NCBI RefSeq assembly: GCF_047663525.1
Contig: NC_092589.1
Coordinates: 60,755,501 to 60,819,500, forward strand
Origin: Anas platyrhynchos
Lineage: Eukaryota > Chordata > Aves > Anseriformes > Anatidae
Reading direction: 5' to 3'
Length of the DNA: 64,000 nucleotides
Numbering within the stretch: position 1 is the stretch's first letter; each line of letters begins with the position of its first letter. The translations under genes and the position numbers were made by a program. Below are positions 35,998 to 48,500 of this stretch, piece after piece. The notes beneath the pieces are model-generated. The model ran no database searches, had not been told where the DNA came from, and was given only the letters and a program-made list of their open reading frames with translations.

Positions 35998-37464
35998 CTG
36001 TAAAGAGATCATAGAAACCACTCTCTAAGGGCATATCAAAACACTGTTAAACAAATAACAACATAAAACAAAACAAGGTTAGATACCCTGTTGCTTTGGA
36101 TAACCAAAAGCACACAACTCCTTCTTGTGTACCAACAAAATTCTTAGAAATAGGCATTTTGATTTCTGTGTTGTTAGAGGAGAATCATGCTAATACTTGC
36201 CTATTGTTTTACATCAAAGAACAGCTGTCGATCATATGATGGCTTTACAGAGCTGATTTTGCTATTATTTGGATGCTGGCTTTTGACTTAATTTACAAAT
36301 ATGTTTTCTATAAAGAAATTAAGTTAGGGAAATTGTGTATTTTTGTACATAGAATGTACAAACATCCTTATATGTTTTACTGTTTCAGTTCAATTTCCCT
36401 GCTGTAATTCCTATGCAGGTCTTTAGTCTTTGCAACTGTGTATTATGAAAATGATCTTACACAGGAAGAAAGTAAGAGGGGGGAAAAGTGTTCCTTAGCT
36501 CTTACTTGTACTACCTAAGATAGTTTAGTTAAATTCATTATGGTAGTTGTAGCATTCTGGGCAATGATTATCTTACAGTCACTGCTGAAATGTGTTCTGT
36601 TCTTACTTGTGAGGTACTGCTGGTAGTTTGCGTACATTTTTTATGTAGGAAAAAAGTCAGGGATGCAGAGAGTGGATAAAGAAAGTGTGGTTATTATGTG
36701 GCAGATAGGCAAGCACTGAATAGATGCCATAGGCTACTGTCTCAGTGAGACTGACTTCCCTCTAATTTAGCAGCAACTGTAACAGATTCTTTGCGATTTC
36801 TTGAAGGTTGTTATTCCCCCCTTGTTTTGTCCCGGTTGTATAATCCTTATTTCTTTGGAAGCTTGAATCTCTGAATGAAAATGCATTTTGGCAACAGCTT
36901 GTGAATTACTTTAACAAGATTTTTGACTTAAGTCCTACTGACAGGTTTCAAGTAATGCTTAAGCAAGAGTAATATAGGCTACTAAATAAGTATAAGTAAA
37001 ATATAGCTAAAATGTAGTGGTTTGCTAGTGTAAATTGGGGTAGCTGTCCTAAAATGTCGTCCAAGACTTCCACGTGGTGTAGAGCAGCCAAATTGGTGTG
37101 TTTAGCTGATAGGTTTTATCTGTGGTCTCCGTACTCTGAAAGCATCAGTGGCGTAAGTGGAGGCTCTTAAAAGTAATGTTCAGAAGGAACTGGAAATAAT
37201 GTTCATGTTAGCTTTTCTGTCCTTTATTTTTCTTTTGAACACAGCAAATGCTATTTCCTCTTTATTGTTTGGCTTGCAGTAGGATAAGCCTGATCCTGTT
37301 GTGTGTCTTGTTTTGCTTGGTGGTCATGCTCACTGGCTCAGGCTGGTACAAGACACCCAAACACACGCTGTTATGGTAAGAAACTTCTTGACACTCTTTG
37401 TGGTCCTGGATGCAACCCAATATTAATTTAATAATAATAAAAAAAAACATAGGTTGCTGTGTCA

Positions 37465-38384
37465 CGGTTTTTTTTATTATTTTATTTTTATTTAAAAAAC
37501 TAAAGATCCAGGTTTGTTGCTGCTGGTGGTTTTTCCCAAGCTAGTTTCAGGGACATCTGGGGATTGTGCTGCTACCAAAGGAAGCAGTCCTGGCTGCTGG
37601 CTGTTGTAACATCCCCTGTGTTGGCCCAAGTTTTTGGGGCTTTTTGTGCCAAGTGGTTGTGGGGCTGTGTCATGAGCCATATCAGAAAAGTCACGTGTGT
37701 TGAAAGCAGTCCTGGTGTTCCATGTTTTGTGAGCCAATTCCCAACATGGCTGCACTAATCCTTGTGCTGGCCTAAAGCAGAAGACCATCAGGAACATGAT
37801 GTAATGTAATGGTAGGAAAGGTGGGACCGTTCCTTTATGCTAGTGGTGCCAGCTTATTCCGATTTAAAGTATTGTAGAGCTGCAGCAGCTTCCTTCGTAA
37901 TACCTGGATTTCTCTAGAATTGGGGTGAAATGCTTGAGAGCCTAGCACCTCTTTCTCCACTTGTAGGGTAGAAAGCAAGGGAAAAAGAATTTTGTGTGGC
38001 CAGAACAGGATTGGTGTTTCAGGTATAGACTGTGTTTCTAGCAGTCTTGGTTCCTTCTTACAATACTTGGTGTTGATGATGACATCTTGCATCACATCCT
38101 TCACAGGCACCTTTGCAGCCTCTGGGTCTCTTCAGAGACTGGTCCAGAGATGAGCTTCATGCAGCGAACAGAGAGCAGCTACTCTTTTGCTTTAGGGATT
38201 TCAGTGTTACTGCTTAGAAGCACCATGCTCAGCACCTCTCTTCTGTTGTTACCTGGCATGATGTTACAACTTCAGACTGTGACGGGGGCACAGGGGTGTC
38301 CACAGGAACAGGCTGCAGGTGATTTGTATGATACCACGAAGCAGTGCTTTGTAGCTGTGACACTTTAGGACCAATACCTACTTT
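37465..38384 (-). pseudogene. Unidentified antisense coding-like tract, possible decayed retrocopy
   Basis: Minus strand in BCLAF1 intron 1. An open 44-codon block at 38253-38384 is flanked by CTGCAG and CAG|GTAACA. A second open stretch at about 38118-37835 contains VKDVMQDVIINTKYC and REIQVLRRKLLQLYN before TAA. Further down, near 37465-37495, AATAAA-type signals run into an A-rich tail. The composition looks protein-like, but frames change between blocks. Two explanations fit: a frameshifted retrocopy with poly(A), or exons of an unknown gene. I cannot name a parent. Confidence 0.3.
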
Positions 38385-40356
38385 CTGCAGAAGAGTGAAA
38401 CATGTACAAGTTTACTGTTATAAAGGAACGGTTTTCCTAGGTGGTTCTGTATGTATCACTGTGAGCTTTAATAGAGGTTAATCAATTTCTCATTTCTTTC
38501 ATATTGTAAGAATATTTACATAGGCAAACCTTTATTCAAAAAACAGTCAAACAGTCGTTTCATTTTTATTAAGTATGAGTTCTTTAAAGAAGAGATTTTG
38601 CATGTGAAGCTTTTACCTGCTACAATTAAATGGAAACAAAGCTGAAAATAGTTGAAATTTTCTATTCAGTATTTATTTTCTTTTTTAATTTAATATTTCA
38701 TGTATATTTTTTATGCTAAAATCAAGAAGGGTAGTAGCTGTCATGGTTGGACATGGTATAGCCAGTGTCTGTTTGGGGGGGAAGAATAAAAAAAGGCAAG
38801 CAGCTACTTACCGCCTTTTCCACCTGCTGGAAAAATTCCTAAAACTTGTGCAGAATGGTTGCCAGGGTTTGAGCTACAGTAATTTAAGATTCTGCCTACT
38901 GCCTGGAGGTTTTAAAGCTGAAGTCATGGTCTTGTTCTGTATCCTGAGGACATAAAAGCTCGTCTAAAACAGGATTCTGAATTTCAGTTAACACTAAGCG
39001 ATTGTTTTTAATAAAAAGTTGGAAGTAGAGATGGCATTGAAGTGTATTAAATATTGATTTAAAATCTAGGACTGAACTTCAACCATTTAGCTGAAGTTTG
39101 TATTACTTTTTCTGTATTAGACTTCTGAATGCCTTAATTAACCTTTGCTAGCTAATACCATCTCGCCTTTTGTCTAGACAAGATCTGAAATGGTCCGATA
39201 CTACTGTACTCCTTCAGAGACTCATGCTTGCTGATGATGAGAAGTAAAAACTTAATCTTTTTAAAGCATGTGTTTTGTAGAAATTGGAAATATCTTGGTC
39301 TCTACTAGTGAATGGTAAGTGGAATTTTGATAGTAGGATTTTTAAAACAAGTGCTATATTTCTTTTAGGTGAGGGAAACATTAAAAACATATGAACAAGC
39401 ATGATAGAGCAGCAGTGAATGTCTTATGGCTTTGGCTTTAATGAATAAATTGAGATGCAGAATTTCTGGGAGATCCATCTGTACTGAACTGGGACAAAAT
39501 TCGGAGCCACTTTGGTGGAATTTGAAAGTTTTCTTAATGTCAAGTCAGATTACAGATGTGTATGCACGTATGTATGCATATTTGTGTGTGTGTCTGAAGG
39601 CTTTGAGGTAACTTAGGTTGAGACCAGTGAAAAGTTTGTACTTCTGAGACTGTGTTCATTATTACAGTTATGCTTTGTGTTCCTGGAAAAAAACTTCTGA
39701 AGAAAGAAATGTTGGTTATTTAAAGTCACATGTATTTTAAATAAGCTATAACAGAGTAATGCTTGTATAACTGCTGCAGAGAAACCTAAAAATAAAGCTT
39801 TTATTGTTGTGCTAAGTTCCCAGCCCGATTATCCTTTTTGGGGAAAAAAAAATCACCCCAGTTAAGTCCAAGGCGGTATGTCAGAATTCACAGGTTGTGT
39901 ATGAGTTCGTCACTGTTCTCTTTGCCCCGTCCAGCTGTCTGTGTGCTGTTCTCTTCCCCCATAACCCAGCTGTGGCACTTGTTTGGGCCTTCATGAATGA
40001 AGCCAGTTAGTTGACCTAGCCGTATGAAATGGTCTCTGGGTGTCAGAAGCCTTCTCGCTGAAGGACCCACCGGGTGCGAGGGCTGTTGCGAAGGTTATGC
40101 AGGACTGGAAGCCGGCCGGGAGGAGGAGTGATCACAAATGGAAGGGAAGTAGGGCTTGTCCCTTGGCAGTGGCTAACTCTTGAGCTGCTCCAGTCTGTAA
40201 AATGCAGCTTCATCCAGTCCAGGAGTAAATGTGCCACTTCTGAAGTGTTACCTTTTCATGATAAACAGTTCAATGTTTGAAGCACTTCAGCAAAAGGAGT
40301 TACTGACCTTTTAGTAAAAGCATGTGTCTCTGACGGTCTCTTTTTCCGTTCTGTAG

Positions 40357-40428
40357 GGATCAGTATTGCTGAAAGCACAAACAGAATTCTGAAATAATCG
40401 CTTCATTGGCACTGACCAACGGTTTGAG
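40357..40428 (+). other. BCLAF1: BCLAF1 untranslated exon 2
   Basis: 72 nt between TTCTGTAG and GAG|GTAAGA, both strong splice signals, upstream of the coding start and with no ATG. Its sequence ends CCAACGGTTTGAG. Inferred as a 5' UTR exon that splices to the exon containing the ATG at 42491. Confidence 0.65.
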
Positions 40429-42490
40429 GTAAGATTAATTTAATTCTATTTTTAAATGTTCTGATTAAACTCAAACATTTAAAATGAGAATTGATTTTGT
40501 TTTCTTAAAATTTATGCTTGTGATAAACTAAACTATGTAAATCTTTGAAATTAATGCAACTCTTGTAAAGGTCAACTATTGTGCAGTGTATACACACTTG
40601 TCTTACATAAGAATGCAAGTGTTATTGTTAAATGCTGGGAAAATCAAACATTCCTTTTTTTTAAAAAATGGAGACTGGGTTGTGTTAAACTTATAGCACG
40701 TGTAAAGTTTGGCCTGAAATTTTCTTTTAATAGCAAAACATTTTTTTTTCTATCACTCTAGGAAAATCAGTGTACTTCACGTCTTCAAGAGTTTAAAAAC
40801 TCTAAATTTGTTGCCTGTGAAGCATTTAATCATGAGAGATGATAGTCCATTTTCTGTGAGTTTAATTGAACCCAAAGAATTAGAACCAACCTTCTGAGTA
40901 TAGGTTATGTGAGTTTGCTTTTTTAATGGAAGGAGCAATTTATAGACAGCTGACAACATATTCTTCTCTGAGTTGAAAAAAAATAAATCTTTCTTAGCCT
41001 AAACTAAGTTTCTAATTAAAATTATATATATTATTTATTATATTTTTTCCCCTGGGCTAGTTTCAGATGAGATTAATCTCTTTGGGGCCACACAAACTCT
41101 TTGGTACTGTGATGGGGGAAAGTTATATGGGGCAAGAGTGACCAGCGATAAGGGAAAGGTTGCTCAGTATTTTTTTTTCTTTTGGTTTGCTTATGTGGGA
41201 GTAAAATCGCTGTAATTTTGTTAACTTTAGGCTGCAATGCTGTTTATTTGTCTTTACATAATTGATAAATCTCCTATGTAACAAGAAAGCTTATGTAAAT
41301 TTCCATGTGACAAAGCATGCTTGTTGTGTTGAGCTTGTATTTTCAATACAGTAATTTGGGGCTTTTATTCTTGTTTGCAATACATAAGTTTGCTTTAATG
41401 GTTATTAAACATTAATAATTATAAATACTGAGCATATTAAGGACTGAAAATGTGAATAGTTACTTGTCAACGGTTTATATTGAGGTTTTCTCATGTCACT
41501 CACTATTTTTAAAGCTGGGCAGTCTCAAAAGAAAATGTTAACGAGGCAAAGTTATTATTAGTTAAATGAAATCATTTTTTTTACAGTGATTGCTCTGCAA
41601 AAGAAAAGGTGTGTTTTTATGGGTAGTGGTAATAGATTCTAAATGTTTCTTATGACTGTACATTAAAAAAAATATTATTATATTGTGAGATTATTTTCAT
41701 TTAGGACTCAATGCTTTTAATCTGTTTCCATAGCTTGTGTTGAGCTGAAGATTGTTAAATTCTGCTGTGAGCTGTATTCTTTATCGAGTTACTGTTAAAA
41801 TCTTAGTTGGCTATGGATTTTACAAGTAGTTTAAAAAAACAACAAGGTGTGGGGTGGATATATTGAATGGTGGAATATCGGATCAGACAGATTAACTGTG
41901 GGATATTCATTTTGTGGAACAAAATGAAACAACAACAAAACAAAAACTTGGCAGATCTGGGCAGTGTTTATTGTGATAACTGTAAACTATATAAAATTAA
42001 TAGAAGGTTTAAATTTAGTTTTAGATTAGGTTTAGTTCAGATTTAGGTCACAAATATGTAATAGTCCAGACTTCTTGCATTTTCTGTCTTAATTTGTAGA
42101 AATGTTTTTTTTTTTTTTTTTTTCCTGTTGCCTGTGTTTCTCCTTCCTTAGGATCAGTTTGCAGTTGAACCCGGGAAGCCTTCAGCTGTTATCTTCTCAA
42201 ACAAACTGCTTGCACTGTAGCTGTGTTAAATTAAGTGTTATGTTCTTTAAAAGTCATACATTGAGATTTAAGTTTAGATTAATAAGATTTATTAAGATTA
42301 ATAAATGTACTCACACTGTCTCCAAAGTTGTTTTGTTTAGGAAATGCTATACTTCTTTCTAATACTGTAATTTTAGGGCATAAAAATCATATTCACTTAT
42401 TATTTACATGGTCTCTAAATAGTTTCCTCCCTCTTTTTCCCCTCCCCTCACTGCTTTTCCATTTGGGAAGGAGTGTATCTACTGGGAAAA

Positions 42491-42594
42491 ATGGGTCGAT
42501 CTAACTCTAGATCACATTCTTCGAGATCAAAATCCAGATCGCAGTCCAGCTCTAGGTCAAGATCCAGATCACACTCTAGAAAAAAGAGATACAG
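42491..42594 (+). CDS. BCLAF1: BCLAF1 coding exon 1 (residues 1-34)
   Basis: The exon probably begins near 42471 (GGGAAG|GAGTG). ATG at 42491 opens the RS-repeat N-terminus [16 protein letters not shown]. Donor CAG|GTAAAT, phase 2. Confidence 0.93.
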
Positions 42595-45500
42595 GTAAAT
42601 TGATGCCTTACTTACCGCATGAAAAGTTGCATTTAGTATTTTGGGGTTTGTGTCATAATAATCTTACTCTTGCATGAATCTGTGGCAACAGTGAGCCTAG
42701 TATTTTACTTCATTTTAGGCAGTAGGTAGATTTTGCTGTGAATGTAACTAATTGTAATTGTTTACTCTTTGCCTGTTTTGCCCTTTTCCTTTATCTCAGG
42801 ATGATATCAGAATGCCAGTGTTTCTTCTTGTATTGTGGCTGGTTGGTTTCAGTCTCCCCTCCCCCTTTGTGTGATGTTTTCTTTGTCCATTTTTTTTTCC
42901 CTGGGGCTTATTCCGTCTTTGTCACGTAGCTTTTCAGATCTGGAGTAACTTGAGGCTTCTGCAGATAAGCTTTTCTGTGCTATGTCTTCTCAGTTGCCTC
43001 CAGCCTTTTCCTCCACTTTCTTACTAGTGGATGTTACAATCTCTAATAAAAGGAGTGGCTGAATTTAATGTTTATGGTTTTACCAGCTGCTGCTGTCTGC
43101 TGGCATAATAAATTAAACTGGAGGTGATGAAACTTCATGGTCCAGGCTGTGAACTGTGATGGTGGCTGAGGAACTGAATGCCATGCTCCAGAGTGGTGAT
43201 AATCTCTAATGAAATAGCAGGGCTGGTAATGTCTTAGTCTTGTGATGCTGAAGTCTTAAGTTGCACAGTCCTTAGAGAACCAATGTTTATTAAGATCCTT
43301 TATGAGACAGGAATAAGTAACGAAGATATATTGAAGAATTTACTTTGACTGTTAGTCTGCCTTCTTTACAATTCTGACTGCATTTGAGAGATGAGCATTT
43401 AGTCTTGAGACACTTTTTTTTTTCTTTCTCCGATGGTCAAATGTTAACGTTTGCTTTTTAATTTTAGTTCTAGGTCTCGTTCAAGGACGTATTCGCGATC
43501 TCGCAGCAGGGATCGTATGTATTCTAGAGATTATCGCAGAGATTACAGGAATAATAGAGGAATGAGACGCCCCTATGGTTACAGAGGAAGAGGTAGAGGG
43601 TATTATCAAGGAGGAGGTGGTAGATACCATCGTGGAGGTTATAGGCCTGTCTGGAACCGAAGACACTCCCGAAGTCCTAGGCGTGGCCGTTCACGTTCCA
43701 GAAGTCCAAAGCGAAGGTCTGTGTCTTCACAGAGGTCCCGGAGCAGATCTCGTCGATCTTACAGATCTTCCAGGTCCCCAAGGTCCTCTTCATCTCGTTC
43801 TTCATCCCCATACAGCAAATCACCTGTCTCTTCCAAAAGACGTGGGTCTCTGGAAAAGCAGGCAAAGAAAACTGAAGGGGCTCCTTTGCAAGATAGCCCT
43901 TTGAAAAATAAATCACAAGATGAACAGAAAGATACATTTGAACATGACCCATCAGAGTCTCTTGACGATTTTAACAAATCATCAGCAGCTTCTGGCGACA
44001 TTTGGCCTGGCCTTTCAGCATATGATAACAGTCCAAGGTCACCCCATAGTCCTTCTATTGCCACCCCACCTAGTCAGAGTTCATCTTGCTCTGAAGCCCC
44101 TTTGCTTAGCACAGTCCACTCAGCAAAGGACACACCTCAACATTCCCATTCCATTCAGCATAGTCCTGAGAGGTCTGGCTCTGGTTCTCTTGGAAATGGT
44201 TCTAGCCGTTATAGCCCTTCTCAGAATAGCCCATTGCATCACATCCCTTCAAGGAGAAGCCCTGCAAAGACAATCCCATCACAGAGTGCTCCCCGTGAGG
44301 AGCCTCGAGCACGTTCATTTTATCCTGAGACTGGAGAACAGGAAACTGCAAAAGGTGGAAAGTTTCTGAAAAGGTAAGAATTAAACTATACAATTAGCAT
44401 TGCATCTTAAAATGCTCTCTATAACAGAGTTTTGACAAGATTGTCACTGCTCCTTGAAAATTGGGGCTGGGATTCTCTTGAATATTTTTACTAATTTTAG
44501 TCTAGTTGAATTGAGTTTCCTTCGTACAGACTTTTCAAGTTATTGGCAAGAGACTAGTGGAGATAGGGACCTATATCCTTGAGGAAGATTGTTTTGTGTT
44601 GTTCCTTCACAGTTAATTTTCCTGTATCCCATTCACTGTTAAGAAAAATCTCAAATGGATTAGTGGATCAGACATGCCTGTTTGACAGTGACTCCTGTTC
44701 AAGTACTTTAACATTTTAATGCTTCATGTAATTTGAAATGCAAATCTTCTGGAAGTTTGAAAACCCAGATGCACAATGATTTCTTGGTTAACATAAGCAG
44801 CATTCGTTGCTAATTGTGTGGTGAAGTATGACAACTTTGATGCCTTGACTTGCATTACTTAAGAAAGAGGGTAGGTCTTGATGTTCTTGGAATATAATCC
44901 TATCGATAAAAGGGGCAGTGTTTTTAAAGTGGAATGTACATTTTTCCAAATAGCGTAAAATTCTCATGCTCAGTGTTTAATGTATTTGATACAGCAGTAA
45001 TTGGGGGAAAAAAAAAGTTGTAAAAATCTTACTGTTGCTAGATTGTGCCTTTCTAATGTGCTACATACTTCAGTGGAATTCTTACAAAATGAATTATAGA
45101 CAAAACTTAAAAAAAGATAAACTATGATAAAGACTATGCTATGTAGATTTGATTATATGTTTTAAATTAATTTGTCCAGTTAGTGATTTATTATTTAAAA
45201 ATATCCTGATAGAAGAACAAACGTCTGACTTGCTCTAGGTTAGATGTATTGCAGCCGGTGAATGGTTTAGGACCTTTATGAAGGTAGAGTATAGACAAGG
45301 CAGTGTCTAAAATCGTTGATTTATAAATGTGGTTAGGACATACAGCTCTCCGGCGTATAGGAGAGCTGCATTCTGAAGGATCCCTGCTTATACAGAGTGT
45401 AGCGATTGAAGAGCTAAGTCTGTGTCAGAATAATTCAGATTTGAGTTATCAAAGTTTATGTGAACTTGATGGAAAAAAATGGCTGGTGTAAGAGTGTGTG

Positions 45501-48500
45501 AATCCGCGTACCAATCCAGGATAAACAAACCAACCAACCTCTAACTTTTTATAAACTCAAATGGACAATTTCTACATGTTCTATGGAAAAGCATTATTTT
45601 CTTCAGATGCTTGCAGTAGTACATAAATGGCAGTTGGTATGGTATTAATGGTGTGCAGAAAGTTACTTGCTAAAGTTGAATGGCTTGGAGGAATGTATTT
45701 TCTAGTTGGTGGTGTGGGATGGACACAAAAGAGGAATGCAAGTGAACTGGAATGAATGCAATCCAGAGTTACCAGTCTCTTCTTTGCTATCCACAGGTAC
45801 ACAGATGAAGAGTCTAGAGTATACCTGCTTGATAGGGGTAATACCAGGGAGAAGGAGGCCCAGAAGGAGAGAGGATCAGAAAAAGGGAGGACAGAGGGAG
45901 AAAGGGAATGGGAGGATCAGGAAACTTTAGATTATTTCGTTGATAAAGAGACTGGGAAAGAAAAGTTTAATGACTCTGAAGGGGAGGACACAGAGGAGAC
46001 AGAGGATTACAGACAGTTCAGAAAGTCTGTCCTGGCAGATCAGGGTAAAAATTTTCCTACTGCATCTCATCGGAATGCTGAGGAGGAAGGAACCAAATAC
46101 AAATCTAAAATAACAATGAAGGGCAATAGAGAGAGCGATGGATTTAGAGACGAGAAAAGTTATAAGCCTAAAGAGACTGGCTATGTAGTGGAAAGGCCTA
46201 GTGCAACAAAAGATAAGCACAAGGAAGAAGACAAGAGTTCTGAGAGAACGATGAAGAAAGAAACTCAGTCACCTGAGCAGGTAAAGTCTGAAAAGCTCAA
46301 AGAACTCTTTGATTACAGTCCCCCTCTACACAAGAATCTGGATGCGAGAGAAAAATCCACCTTCAGAGAGGAGAGCCCACTTAGGATCAAAATGATAGCC
46401 AGTGACTCCCATCGTCCTGAAGTTAAACTCAAAATGGCACCAGTACCTCTTGATGATTCCAATAGGTAAATTATTCTGCTTGACAAAGTGGTTCTCCACC
46501 TGCTTGCAGTGTCGCTCATCTTTATTTAAACTAGTGGTTTCTTTTTGTGTGTCTTTTTTGTTGTTGATGCATTTTAGACCCGCTTCCTTGACTAAAGACA
46601 GGCTGCTTGCTAGCACACTTGTCCATTCCGTCAAGAAGGAGCAAGAGTTCCGATCCATCTTTGACCACATTAAGTTGCCACAGGCCAGCAAAAGCACGTC
46701 AGAGTCATTTATTCAGCACATAGTGTCCTTGGTTCATCATGTCAAAGGTATGTGTTCAGTTTACCATACTGAATATACACATCTGACAACTGCATTTAAG
46801 ACTGTTTGCTGTCTCTAATATGGGAAGATTTCAGCCCTCTTAATATTGATTTAGACTTTTCTTTTTGAGGTACACGTAGAATAAGTAGCAACAGAAGCAA
46901 GTATCAAAAAGCAAGCGATGTAGAGCATAGTAGCAGTCATATTATATTTCTTGATAAGTTTTAAAGTAGCACAAAGTTTAATTTTTTCGCAGTGAAGCTT
47001 AAGCATACTACATTAGTCTTTTTTCATCAGTTTTATTTGAATATCTTTAACGTATAATTTTATATTAAGGGGTATGGTGTGGGTTCATGGGTGTCTTTTG
47101 CACTGTAAGTACAATGGCATCTCCTTTTGGAGCACCTCAGAGCTCATCTCCAGGTGTTCACTAGAAAGCACTTTTATAGTCTCAAAATAGAAATTGTGTA
47201 AGAAATCGTACTCTAAATGACATTAAAATACACTGGTACTTCATTTTATTCTTATTTGACGACATTGTAATGCTAGAGACAAAAATTTCTCCTGGAAATT
47301 CATCATGGTAGGAAGTTGGCATTGGCTAAGTCTCCACTAAATAAATTATATACTAATAGTTTTCTAATTTAGCAGTATTGGCTGTTGCTTACTATAAGAA
47401 GACGAAAACGCAATTCTTTTCTTCTTGCGGATGTAAATTTTTTCCTTGCGGAAAAAATCTGACAAAGTGGATGCATTTTATTTAGGTCACATACTGTCAA
47501 AGTCTTCTTATTGAAGAGTAGATAACTTCTTAAAATCCAAAGTTTCAGTGTATCTCTCTATAAGCATTGTTTTAAAGATACTTTAGCGTATAAAACTGCA
47601 AAGATTTGGGTGCTAGAGGTATGTTCTAAGATTCCCTCAAAAGTCATTGTTTTCAAAATAACTTCAAGTGACTAAGACCAAATGACTTCCTGCATTTTGA
47701 ATTACTTCCAAAGAAAAAAAAAGTAATAGCAATAATTGAATATGTTAATGTATTAGATTGAAAATGTTATTGGGACACCTGCTTAGCGTATAACCGCTTT
47801 TGTTATAAATTTATCTGCTTTTCTTGATTAGTAAAGAGACTGAAGGATAGATCCAATGAGAGCTTCTGTAAATATTGGCTCATATGGCACATGTGCAGGC
47901 TGTAGGTGAAATATTACTGAAACTCTCACATGTTGATCACAAACTGTTTTTCTGTAAACTTTGATGTGTTAAATTAAACAATCAACTGTTAAATATGACA
48001 GCTTAACAGTATCAGTTCAAGTTTTTAGTATGTGTAAAGTTATGGCTGTTTTTTGAAAGGAGAACCTCTCTATGCATTTCAGATGTGCTGTGGTCTATGA
48101 TCAGATTTAAGTAACTCTTTTGACAAAATGAAGTTATGTTCATTATTGGTGTGATGCGACCAGTCTGAACAGCTCTTTATTAATGTAGAGCTGAAAATGC
48201 CCAGTGATGTTTTCTTTTTCATTGTAACTAGGTCCTGGAATGTGTTTTGAAATGGCAAAATCCATGTTACAAAAGTAAAATAGCTGTTGAAAGATACAGA
48301 TGCCAAACAGGCAAAGTTGAACCTTCTGTCTTCCTGGCAAAAATGGCATAAAAACAGAGTTGCTAGCTCAAATTCCTGTGTTTGATGGAATTATGATTGA
48401 GGCACTACCCTTGTAGTGGCCGTTTCAAGTTTTAATGGTTGGTTATGAGACAAATACTGGATGCCGGGCGGTAAGTTGATACAGATGTATGTTGACCTGT

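Noticed and set aside
43575..44369. Overlapping ORFs in other frames of the BCLAF1 RS exon
   Set aside because: Shadows of the repetitive RS coding sequence; the BCLAF1 frame is established by homology and splicing.
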